Positions 16,139 to 24,346 of a stretch of DNA of 64,000 nucleotides are shown in pieces (position 1 is the first letter of the stretch; each line of letters begins with the position of its first letter). The translations under genes were made by a program, and so were the position numbers. Below the pieces are notes generated by a model. That model worked only from the letters and a program-made list of their open reading frames with translations. It did no database searches and was not told the DNA's origin. Source of the stretch: Methylobacterium sp. PvR107 (GTDB lineage: Bacteria; Pseudomonadota; Alphaproteobacteria; Rhizobiales; Beijerinckiaceae); contig NZ_JAFIBW010000001.1 in NCBI RefSeq assembly GCF_017833295.1, positions 2,804,001 through 2,868,000 on the forward strand, written 5' to 3'.

Positions 16139-16164
16139 AACGTCGTCGTCGTGAAAACCGTTCC
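16139..16164 (-). promoter_or_regulatory. EcfG-type general stress promoter (GGAAC-N17-CGTT)
   Basis: On the minus strand, GGAAC (16164-16160) is followed after exactly 17 bases by CGTT (16142-16139). This matches the EcfG consensus of Methylobacterium and relatives. The start codon of the secreted protein lies about 30 bases further on. Confidence 0.75.
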
Positions 16165-16261
16165 CGCGAAGTACGGCCCCTGCTTTGGTGCGGCCGCTAA
16201 CCTTGCTCCGGCCCGGCGCCGCCGGCTGTCTAACTGCGATCGCGCGCATCGCGCGGGACGG

Positions 16262-16287
16262 GGAACGGTTCAGCTTGTTCGAACGTC
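16262..16287 (+). promoter_or_regulatory. possible ECF promoter upstream of the MFS gene (GGAAC-N17-CGTC)
   Basis: GGAAC at 16262-16266 and CGTC at 16284-16287 are 17 bases apart and point at the MFS gene. The -10 has one mismatch to the EcfG box, so confidence is lower than for the divergent site at 16164. Confidence 0.4.
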
Positions 16288-16367
16288 TCTGGTGACCTGT
16301 CTTCGCGCGACAAGCGCGGGCCGCGATGCCCGTGTTCTGCGGGGTCGCGGCACACCGGTCTGAGAGC

Positions 16368-17603
16368 ATGCTCGCCACCACACATCTTGCGCTCATCAAC
16401 GTCTTCACCGGCGACATCCAGGGCGGCCTCGGTCCCTTTCTGGGAACGTGGCTCGCCGAGACGGGGGGATGGTCGCCGGCGCGGGTCGGGTTCGTCACGA
16501 CGCTGGTGGGCGTCGGTGCCCTATGCCTCAGCGGGCCCGCTGGCGCCCTTGTCGACCGGTTCGGGCGGCCCCGTCTCCTCATCGCCGCCGCCTGCGCCGC
16601 CATCCTGGCCGGCACGCTGCTGGTCTTGCCGGCCAAGTCCTTCCCGGCCGTGTTCGCCGCCCAGCTCCTGGCGGCGGCCGGCGGCGTGCTCCTTCTGCCT
16701 GCCGTCACCGAATTGACGCTCGGCATCGTCGGCAAGGACCGCTTCCCGAAGCAGCAGGGGCGCAACCAAGCCTACAACCACCTCGGCATCCTCGTCGCGG
16801 CGGGGCTGATCAGCTTCGGCACTGTCCAGTTCGGACCCGCCGTGGCCTTCTGGGTGCTCGGGGCCATGGCCGTGCTCGCCATCGCGGCCAGCGTGACGAC
16901 CCCCGGCCACTGCTACAACGGACGCCGCGCGGTCGGCTGGAAGGAGGACGATCCGGACGACAAGCCGGAACGGGCGGCCACCCGCAGCGTGCTCTCGAAC
17001 CGCAAGCTGATGGTGCTGGCGGTGGCGCTCGCGCTGTTCAACCTCGGCAACGGCGGCATGCTGAGCTTGCTCGGGCAGAAGCTCGTGGCGGCCGGCGCGG
17101 ACGCCACGGCCTGGACGGCCCGATACGTCATGGTCGCGCAGCTGGTCATGATCCCGGTGGCCCTCTTCGCAGGCTCGCTCGCCGACAAGCGCGGGCGCCG
17201 CAAGATCCTGCTGGTCGCCCTGGCTGCGCTGCCGGTGCGTGCAGCCCTGTCCGCCTTCATCGATGACCCGGTCTGGCTCATCGCGGCCGAGATCTTCGAC
17301 GGCGTGGCCTCGGGCATCGTCGGGGTGGCCGTGCCCGTGGTGGTGGCGGATCTCACCTGGGGCTCGGGCCGCACCCAGACCGCGCTCGGCACCGTCAACG
17401 CCGTGCAGGGCATCGGCGGTGCGCTCTCCGCCTGGTACGGCGGCTTGGCGCAATCCGTGCTCGGCTGGACCGGCTCGTTCCTGGCGCTCGGCGCACCCGC
17501 GCTGATTGCCCTCGCCCTGGTCGTCTGGCTCGATGCGACCAGCGAGCCGGGACGCCGGACGCGCAGGCGCGAGCGCTCGGCCGGGCGCTTGCAACCTGCC
17601 TGA
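16368..17603 (+). CDS. MFS transporter
   Basis: The ATG at 16368 puts the first membrane helix right at the N-terminus (MLATTHLALINVFTGDIQGG); an ATG at 16326 is also in frame. The 411-residue protein has about 12 helices, with the MFS loop 2-3 motif as GALVDRFGRPR and its second-half counterpart as GSLADKRGRRK. A polar central loop (about 200-225) separates the two six-helix halves. The substrate cannot be told from sequence. It is divergent from the small EcfG-controlled gene, with a possible ECF promoter of its own. Confidence 0.85.
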   Translation: MLATTHLALINVFTGDIQGGLGPFLGTWLAETGGWSPARVGFVTTLVGVGALCLSGPAGALVDRFGRPRLLIAAACAAILAGTLLVLPAKSFPAVFAAQLLAAAGGVLLLPAVTELTLGIVGKDRFPKQQGRNQAYNHLGILVAAGLISFGTVQFGPAVAFWVLGAMAVLAIAASVTTPGHCYNGRRAVGWKEDDPDDKPERAATRSVLSNRKLMVLAVALALFNLGNGGMLSLLGQKLVAAGADATAWTARYVMVAQLVMIPVALFAGSLADKRGRRKILLVALAALPVRAALSAFIDDPVWLIAAEIFDGVASGIVGVAVPVVVADLTWGSGRTQTALGTVNAVQGIGGALSAWYGGLAQSVLGWTGSFLALGAPALIALALVVWLDATSEPGRRTRRRERSAGRLQPA

Positions 17604-17949
17604 CCCGGGGCGCGACGGGCCCGCACCCGCGAGCGCCGGCATGCCGGAGCCCAGCTCTTAGGCGAGGCGTGCCGCCAAGGACGCCGGGCGATGGCTCTGG
17701 AAAGCCACGCGAACGAAGCCCGTCGGGGCAGCAGACGACCGAGGAGGGCTGCGGACGCACCCTCCGCCGCGCAATGCGCAACCCGGATGGTTGCGGGCCA
17801 CCCCCGCGGGCACCTTCGGCGCGTGTCGAGCCAGGCTTAGAGGGCAACGGGCGCGCACCGAAGAGGCGCAACGGGCAGTTTCTCAGCTGGCCGCGAATAT
17901 TCGCCGCGTGAGCGGTTTGGGGTATTCTCGCCCGGCGGCTCCGGGGCGA
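17604..17949. other. 346-bp gap before the AraC operator
   Basis: I find no gene with a ribosome-binding site and plausible composition. The right end leads into the 17-bp element at 17950. Confidence 0.4.
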
Positions 17950-17966
17950 TGTCCCATTCGATCAAG
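17950..17966 (+). promoter_or_regulatory. conserved 17-bp operator, copy A (AraC gene)
   Basis: TGTCCCATTCGATCAAG, oriented towards the AraC gene, whose ATG is 66 bases downstream. It is followed by CCGGGC, as in copy D, and then a possible -10 (TTATCT) about 10 bases past the element. One of five copies in the window. Confidence 0.7.
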
Positions 17967-18032
17967 CCGGGCTGGCTTATCTGATGTCAACTACGCTGCT
18001 TGCACCGACTCAGGCTTGCAACAGGGGTGGCC

Positions 18033-19277
18033 ATGTCCTCTTCTGGGATAGGAGGAGCGCCGGGAACCGCCACGCGGCCCTTGGGAGGCGGCAGTTCCGG
18101 TGCGAACGGGCAGCCGCTTCCTGTTGCCTTGGGTCGTCCGGGGGTGAAGCAGGCGATCCACGCCACCCTTGTCGAGCTCGGTGCCGATCCGGGCGAAATC
18201 CTGGCCGAGCTGAAGCTCGACCCCGGTCTCTTCGACGGCGGCAAGCGCGTCCCCTATGCAGACCTCAACCGCCTCATCACGCTTGGGGCCGACCGGACGA
18301 AGTGTCCGCATCTCGGGCTGCTCATCGGCCAGCGCGCGTCCCTGGGGTCGCTGCGACACCTCGGCGTGCTGATGCGGCACTCGGAGACCGTTGGCGACGC
18401 CCTGCGCGCGCTCGTCTCGCACGTCGGCACGCAGCACTGGGGGGCGGTGGTCGTGCTTTGCGTCGACCGCGAGGTCGCCGTCCTCAGTTATGCGCCGTAT
18501 GGTCCGGACGCCGATTGGGCGGCCGTCCATTCGGAGCGCGCGCTCGCCACGATGGCCAAAGTTCTTCGGGCGCTGCACGGAGCCGATTGGGCTCTGCAGG
18601 AGGTCCTGCTGCCGCGCTCCAAGCCCCGCGACGCCATTCCCTACGACCGCTTCTTCCAAGCGCCCGTTCGGTTTGATCAGGAAGTCGCCGCCCTGGTTTT
18701 CTCGGCCAAACTACTGGAGCAGCGTGTTGCCGGGGCAAAACCGGTTGTCTGCCGGATGGCGGAGGACCGCATTCGCCGTCTTGAGGCCGACCAAGCGTCC
18801 AATTTGACGGATGAACTTCGTCAATACCTTGGGATCCAGGTGACCCGGCAGCGCTGCAAGGCGGAGCGCGTGGCGCGCCTACGGCTCGTGGACCGCCGCA
18901 CCCTGAGTCGTCACCTGAGGGCTGAGGGCACAACCTTCAGGCAGCTGGCCAACGAGGCGAAGTTCCGGGTGGCCAAGCAGCTGCTCGCCGACACCACCAT
19001 GAGCGTGACGCAGATTTCGGAGGTCCTGGGTTTTTCCGAACTCGCCGCGTTGACACATGCTTTTCGGCGCTGGTCGGGCACGACGCCGAGCGCGTGGCGG
19101 CGCGCGAACGAGCCGGCGGACGTCGTTCAGCCCGTCGACACTCAGACCCCGCCAGGAAAGCCACAGATTTCATCCAGCATAAGCCTTCTTGAAGTGCCGC
19201 CGTCCGGCCGCCGGCCGCCTCCTGCTGACGCCTTAGCAAGGCGCTCCCCAGAACCGGTGGCCGCCGTTCGGAACTAG
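18033..19277 (+). CDS. AraC-family transcriptional regulator (arabinose-binding-type N-terminus)
   Basis: The ATG at 18033 follows AGGGGTGG and gives 414 residues. Residues about 30-225 form the ligand-binding domain of the OruR/arabinose_bd type (GVKQAIHATLVELGADPGEI; LGLLIGQRASLGSLRHLGVL). The two AraC helix-turn-helices lie at about 270-360 (TFRQLANEAKFRVAKQLLAD; SELAALTHAFRRWSGTTPSA). A low-complexity tail of about 50 residues follows. The truncated gene at 27924 is a close paralogue of its C-terminal half. A copy of the 17-bp element lies upstream, so autoregulation is plausible. Confidence 0.9.
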   Translation: MSSSGIGGAPGTATRPLGGGSSGANGQPLPVALGRPGVKQAIHATLVELGADPGEILAELKLDPGLFDGGKRVPYADLNRLITLGADRTKCPHLGLLIGQRASLGSLRHLGVLMRHSETVGDALRALVSHVGTQHWGAVVVLCVDREVAVLSYAPYGPDADWAAVHSERALATMAKVLRALHGADWALQEVLLPRSKPRDAIPYDRFFQAPVRFDQEVAALVFSAKLLEQRVAGAKPVVCRMAEDRIRRLEADQASNLTDELRQYLGIQVTRQRCKAERVARLRLVDRRTLSRHLRAEGTTFRQLANEAKFRVAKQLLADTTMSVTQISEVLGFSELAALTHAFRRWSGTTPSAWRRANEPADVVQPVDTQTPPGKPQISSSISLLEVPPSGRRPPPADALARRSPEPVAAVRN

Positions 19278-19687
19278 GACATACGTCGACCGATGGCCAA
19301 GGTTTTCACCATCAATTCTGGATTTGTACTGTTGTGTGTTGCTGCCTCGGCATACCAATCACCGGAATCTACGGCGAATAATACGGGGACAATAGGTAAT
19401 TTTTATTACAAGATCGACAAACAATACGATCAAAACAAGTGCGGTCGGGTGAGCGCGCTGCTCGCGTCCCGGCTGTCCGCGCATTACGCGTGCAAAAACA
19501 TCGCCTTGCCGCGTGGTCACGGGAAGCACTGTCGGAGCAGGACTGGTCCAGAGTTCAAGCTCTTCGATACGCTGGGAGCCTGTGAACAAAACAGAAACAG
19601 CCGAAGCGAACAAGAATTTGAGCGATGATTTGCTTGGCACCCACACGCGTCATTGCACGATGCAGATCTTCCATGAGAAAGGGCGCG
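19278..19687. other. 410-bp AT-richer gap without a supported gene
   Basis: The base composition is clearly lower in GC than in neighbouring genes. Short frames exist on both strands, but none has a ribosome-binding site or a recognisable domain. It may hold the promoter of the secreted protein at 19688. Confidence 0.35.
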
Positions 19688-20113
19688 ATGGAGACTGCGA
19701 GCATCTTGGGAGCCGCCTTGCTCTATCCAGGCCTCGCCATATTGGCTGGAATGCCGAACGCATCGGCGGCTCAGGGCGGCCTAACGGATTATCAGGGCGC
19801 CTGGGTGTTGGACGGGCGCGGCTGCGAGGATGTCTATGCCTCGGATGGAAAGACGCCAGCGTTTAAGAAGCCGGTCGACATCTTTGCACCTGCTTTCATC
19901 GTCTCCGGCAAGCGGCTGAGGACTCCGATGGCGACATGCCAGATCAAATCGGTCCGGCGGGCCGGGGACCGCCAGCGTCTTCTCCTCGACTGTACGAACG
20001 CCGTTGCCGGTAACGCGGTCACGGTCCTGATGGCGCCTGCGGGCGGGGTTATCACGCGCTACTACGACGTTCGGGATACGACAGGGGTCGGCTACCGGCG
20101 CTGCTCGCGGTGA
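19688..20113 (+). CDS. secreted protein of unknown function
   Basis: The ATG at 19688 follows AAAGGG by five bases and gives 141 residues. The N-terminus is a signal peptide (ILGAALLYPGLAILAG, cleavage near NASAAQ). The mature part (DYQGAWVLDGRGCEDVYASD; DIFAPAFIVSGKRLRTPMAT) has four cysteines and a beta-rich pattern seen in many small periplasmic proteins of Rhizobiales. I do not recognise a functional family. Confidence 0.7.
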   Translation: METASILGAALLYPGLAILAGMPNASAAQGGLTDYQGAWVLDGRGCEDVYASDGKTPAFKKPVDIFAPAFIVSGKRLRTPMATCQIKSVRRAGDRQRLLLDCTNAVAGNAVTVLMAPAGGVITRYYDVRDTTGVGYRRCSR

Positions 20114-20395
20114 GGCGCGCGAGATCAGGGGCGTCGATCCGGCAGTTCAGGCCGTCCGGGTCCGAGCAGCGCCGCAGCGATCAGTGACGCCGACGTGCGT
20201 GTCCGGTCGGCGGCAAGAGCCCCGTGGTCGCGCAGTCTCGGCCGATAGAGAACCTGCCGGTTTTGCCTCGGTGCGCCAAGCCGAAGACAACGCCCCTAGC
20301 AACGGCGATCCACCCGAGTGCGGCGGGCATTCAGCTCCGCACCGGTCCACGGCGCTTAGGCAGACGTGAGCGCGCCGAACCAACATAAGCTCACA

Positions 20396-22555
20396 CTATT
20401 CCGGCGGTCGAAATCGCGCCGAGGCGGGTCCCGCGTAGAGGCGGCCGTCAGGACCGAACGCACCGGCGAAGGCCTGACTCCCGGTCGTTTCCGCGCAGAC
20501 GAGCTCATGCTCGGAAGCCTCCGTCACCGCGCACTCCGAACTTGCGGCCAACGCCCCTGGGATGAGCCGGAAGTCGCCGCGCTCCGGTGCCGCGAAGCCC
20601 GGATTGCCGGCGCGTCCGTGGGACTCGATCCCGTGTTCGCGCTTGAGCGCGATCGGAAAACCGTTGCTGCTGACGTCGTAATCGAAGGCGCTCGCGAGCG
20701 CCGGGAGATCGCGTCCGGACGCGTCGACGGGCAGCCACCGGAAGCAATCGAAGAACGGCAGCGTTCCGGTCTCGCCGAGATAGCGGGCGAGACCCTCTCC
20801 ACCGACGACGCCGCGTCCGCAGGTGCTCGCATCGAATGTCTCGGGCCTCGGCCGGCACAGCTCCCTCTTGTAGCCGGGCACGCCGTCCTCGCAGAACAGC
20901 AGGGCGTTGTTCCAGTGCCTGAGATTGGCGGCCGGGCCGATCCCGGTCACGGGCGAACGCAGGTACCAGCTGTTGTTGAACAGGTAGATCGCCCCGCGCG
21001 CCGCGTAGCGATAGGTCCCGGGCGGGCTGTCCCGAGGCGGAAGCGCGAGCTTGACGACGCGGCCCTGGAGGCTTGCCTCGCAGATCTGATCGAGCGGATC
21101 CATCCAGGAGACCTCACCGGCCGGGTCGACGCTCTCGACCCCGACGGGCAGCCAGCGGGCGCGTGCGAAGTCGTAGCGCCGGTCGAGCTTCGGGTCGAAC
21201 GCACCATCGGCGGCCGGTTTCAAGACGGGGTGGCGTGTGCAGGGCGGCGGGAACGGTGAACGATCCGGCAAGGCGGTCGCGGGGACGTCGTCGAACCAGC
21301 CGCGATTGCCGTAGATGTAGATCGGGCCGCCCGCCATGTCGTCGAACGAGAACCACGCATGGGCATTGACGATCCGGTTGCGGTAGATCCGGACGTCCGT
21401 CGCCCAGGTCTCCAGCTCGACGGGGTTGTCGCGCACGTAGGCGAACAGGTTGTCGTAGATCCAGACATCCTGATTGTAGGGGCAGGTTTCCGGCGAGAGG
21501 TCCGAGGCCTTGCGGTCCTCGCAGGCGGCAGCCTTCAGCCGAACGCCGTTATAGGCCGAAGCGACCGTGTTGCGGCGGAAGATGATCGGCCCGCGCACGT
21601 CGGTTCCGCCGAGCAGCGCGCCGTTGAAGTGATCGTAGGCGCCGTGGTGGCCCGCGCCCCACGGGATGCTCCGCCAGAGCAGGCCCGGGCAGCCCAGCGC
21701 GCGGGCGCGGCCGTCGGCGCAGCGGAACGGACCATCACGCCTCAGGGAAGCGGCGTCGTAGCCGCTCGCGTCCTGCACCCATGTCACGTCCTCGACCACG
21801 AGCGAGTCGGCCGGGCGCTCCCGGCTGCCGCGTGCCGCGAGACCGTAGCTGCTCCCGATCACGAGGGAGCGACGCAGCGTGACGCGGCGACTGCCAATCG
21901 CCCGGACGGCCGCGAGCCAGCACCCGTCGAACGTCAGATCCTCGATCGTGACGCCGTCCCCCCGGTCGATGTCGAGGCAGGCTGCCTCCGCAAGCCGTCC
22001 GGCACGGCCGATCGGTATGGCGAGCCGCGAGCGGCGGCTGCGCGCCCGCTCGCCGGTCGACGCCGGCGTGGTCAGGGCACCGAGCAGGTCCGAAGCCTGG
22101 GGGGCCGCAAGGGCCGTGGCGAGGCCGCCGCAGGCCTGCTCGACATCGTCCTCGGGCATCGGGCAGCCGCGGACCTCGTCGACCGTGCGTCCGACCAGTC
22201 GCGTGCGCCCACCGAGGCCCTTGATCAGGATCGGCGGCGCGTCCCGCTGTCCCAATCCGGACAGCACGATCCGCCTGGCGTAGAGCGCCGCGACGGCGGG
22301 ATCGGGACTGTCGGCGAGAAGCTGGACAACGTCTCCCGGGCGCAGGTCCCGCATCGCCTCGGTCGAGAAGGCCTGCGTCTGCGGGCTGACCATCCGGCCG
22401 TCCGCGTCGTATCCCGGTCCCGACCCTGCGGGCGTGACGTAGATCGTCCGCGCCAGGGCGGCCTGAGGCCCCAGGCAAAGCAGCCCTGCCGCGAGCAGGC
22501 GCCGCACGCGGCGGCCGCCCTGGAGCACGTCGCGCCGGGCCGGCGGATGTCTCAT
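20396..22555 (-). CDS. secreted right-handed beta-helix protein
   Basis: The protein has 719 residues from the ATG at 22555, with AAGGCGG upstream and a signal peptide ending in AALARTIYVTP. The middle carries pectate-lyase-like coil repeats (VTIEDLTFDGCWLAAV; VTLRRSLVIGSSYGLAARG; IIFRRNTVASAYNGVRL; DVWIYDNLFAYVRDNPVEL; VRIYRNRIVNAHAWFSF). These parallel beta-helices usually bind or cleave polysaccharide. About ten cysteines are spread through the C-terminal half. No lyase catalytic motif is recognised, so binding and cleavage cannot be told apart. It stands alone between a gap and asdA. Confidence 0.75.
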   Translation of the reverse strand: MRHPPARRDVLQGGRRVRRLLAAGLLCLGPQAALARTIYVTPAGSGPGYDADGRMVSPQTQAFSTEAMRDLRPGDVVQLLADSPDPAVAALYARRIVLSGLGQRDAPPILIKGLGGRTRLVGRTVDEVRGCPMPEDDVEQACGGLATALAAPQASDLLGALTTPASTGERARSRRSRLAIPIGRAGRLAEAACLDIDRGDGVTIEDLTFDGCWLAAVRAIGSRRVTLRRSLVIGSSYGLAARGSRERPADSLVVEDVTWVQDASGYDAASLRRDGPFRCADGRARALGCPGLLWRSIPWGAGHHGAYDHFNGALLGGTDVRGPIIFRRNTVASAYNGVRLKAAACEDRKASDLSPETCPYNQDVWIYDNLFAYVRDNPVELETWATDVRIYRNRIVNAHAWFSFDDMAGGPIYIYGNRGWFDDVPATALPDRSPFPPPCTRHPVLKPAADGAFDPKLDRRYDFARARWLPVGVESVDPAGEVSWMDPLDQICEASLQGRVVKLALPPRDSPPGTYRYAARGAIYLFNNSWYLRSPVTGIGPAANLRHWNNALLFCEDGVPGYKRELCRPRPETFDASTCGRGVVGGEGLARYLGETGTLPFFDCFRWLPVDASGRDLPALASAFDYDVSSNGFPIALKREHGIESHGRAGNPGFAAPERGDFRLIPGALAASSECAVTEASEHELVCAETTGSQAFAGAFGPDGRLYAGPASARFRPPE

Positions 22556-22670
22556 GGCGGCGTCCGCCTTCACCGAAAGCCATCGTCGGCGCCCCGACGC
22601 TCGGGGCGGCCCGGAGAAGCGATCGACCGGCCCGGGTCCGGCGCGCGGACCCGGTAGCGGCGTCGGACAA

Positions 22671-24320
22671 TCACTCGGCCGGGACCTGCTCGGCCGCCTG
22701 CACGTTCGCCTTGGCGGCGCGCGTGGCAGCCTCGTAGGCATCCCGATACCCGCGCGCGACGGCACGCACGCCGCGTCCGATATCGGCGTAGGCCTCGTCG
22801 GGCAGGTTGGCGAGGGAGACCCGCAGGGACCAGTCGGGCGCTTCGAACCCGCCGCCGTTGAGCAGCACGATACCGTGGACCTCCGCCAGCCGGAAGGCGA
22901 GGTCGAGCGGATGGACGTTGCGCTTCAGGTAGGCCACGGCCTCCTCGCCGATGTTCTTGCGCGCCCAGAACTCGAAATCGATCAGCCCGTAATAGGCATC
23001 GTAATTCGGGTTGGGCGTGATTTGGAGGCCGAGCCCCTCGATCATCGACCAGGCGCGCCGGTTGACGATCTCCATGCAGGCATCCTGATAGGCCTTGTTG
23101 TCGTCCATCAGTTCGGCGAGCGAGAACAGGCTCATCATCACCTGCTGCGGCAGGGAGAGGCCGGCGGTGTGGTTGAGCGCGATGTCGCGACTGTCGGCCA
23201 CGATGCGGTCGATGAAGTTGAGCTTGCGCGGCTCCAGGGTCAGCGGCCCGTAGCGCCTGTCGAGATCGGCGGTCACGTCGGGCGGCAGCTTCGCGATGGC
23301 CTTGTCGAAGATATTGTCCTCATGGATCGCAATCGCGCCGAGCCGCCAGCCGGTGCAGCCGAAATATTTCGAGAACGAGTAGACACCGATGGTGTTGTGC
23401 GGGAGCTCCGCCATCAGCGACCGGAAGTCGTGCACGAACGTGCCGTAGACGTCGTCGGTCAGGATCATCAGATCGGGCCGCTTGTCCCTGACCAACCGGG
23501 TGATCTTGGCGATCGTCTCCGGGCTCAGCGCCATCCCGGTCGGGTTGCCGGGATTGACGACGAAGAACGCCTTGACCTTCGGATCGAGCAGCTTGTCGAT
23601 CTCGGCATCCGTGTACTGGAATTTGTTCTCCTGCGGCGCCTTGATGTGAACCACGTCGAGGGCATAGTCCTCGAGATGCGTCATCTCGAGATACGGCGTG
23701 AAGATCGGCGTGCCGAGAGCGATCGTATCGCCCGGCATCAGGAGCCGGTTGGCCTTGAGGGACTTGAACAGGTAGCACATCGCCGCCGTTCCGCCCTCGA
23801 CCGCGTAGAGATCGAACCGGCCGGGTGGCTTGCGCGACCCGCACATCGCCCACATCAGGTATTCGTGCACGATACGCTCGTTGTGGACGAGCATACGATC
23901 CGGGACGGGATAATTGTCACCGACGATCGAATCGACGAGTTCGTGCACGAAGGCGTCCGGCTCGAAGGCGAACGTCTTGGTCGCGTAGGGAACGAGGGCT
24001 GCCAGGAAGTCGGCGCCGGGCTGATCGGTACGCGACTGCAGCCAGGCCGCGAGCCTCTCCGCGCTTCCGGTCGCCTGCGGCATGCCGCCGAGCCCGGCCG
24101 GGTGAGTCATCACGCGCCGGCTCTCGCTCATTGCGAATTGGCCGAGGAGGAAGAAGGCGTCTCGCGGCGTCGTCGCGACCCAGTTCGGATTGCCCCGCCC
24201 CGCATTGAGGAAGGCCGATTGTGTCCGGCGCGACGTCGACTTAGCCAGCTTGATCAGTTCGTCCTTGATCTCGAATGGGCTAAGCGACTCGAAATCTCGT
24301 AGATCGAACGATTCTGCCAT
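22671..24320 (-). CDS. asdA: bifunctional aspartate aminotransferase / aspartate 4-decarboxylase
   Basis: AsdA decarboxylates L-aspartate to L-alanine and CO2 with PLP. The 549-residue length is right for the family, much longer than ordinary aminotransferases. Fold-type I landmarks are present: YAVEGGTAAM near 172-181, NPGNPTG (256-262), TDDVYGTF (288-295) and the PLP lysine K318 in SFSKYFGCTGWRLG. GGGGAG precedes the ATG at 24320. It lies 26 bases after aspT on the same strand, the known aspT-asdA arrangement. Confidence 0.93.
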   Translation of the reverse strand: MAESFDLRDFESLSPFEIKDELIKLAKSTSRRTQSAFLNAGRGNPNWVATTPRDAFFLLGQFAMSESRRVMTHPAGLGGMPQATGSAERLAAWLQSRTDQPGADFLAALVPYATKTFAFEPDAFVHELVDSIVGDNYPVPDRMLVHNERIVHEYLMWAMCGSRKPPGRFDLYAVEGGTAAMCYLFKSLKANRLLMPGDTIALGTPIFTPYLEMTHLEDYALDVVHIKAPQENKFQYTDAEIDKLLDPKVKAFFVVNPGNPTGMALSPETIAKITRLVRDKRPDLMILTDDVYGTFVHDFRSLMAELPHNTIGVYSFSKYFGCTGWRLGAIAIHEDNIFDKAIAKLPPDVTADLDRRYGPLTLEPRKLNFIDRIVADSRDIALNHTAGLSLPQQVMMSLFSLAELMDDNKAYQDACMEIVNRRAWSMIEGLGLQITPNPNYDAYYGLIDFEFWARKNIGEEAVAYLKRNVHPLDLAFRLAEVHGIVLLNGGGFEAPDWSLRVSLANLPDEAYADIGRGVRAVARGYRDAYEAATRAAKANVQAAEQVPAE

Positions 24321-24346
24321 GACAATACTCCCCGTCGCGGGTTGTC

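Noticed and set aside
19293-19628. A 111-codon plus-strand frame with a hydrophobic start
   Set aside because: The start lacks a ribosome-binding site, the C-terminal half is not protein-like, and a minus-strand frame overlaps it equally well.
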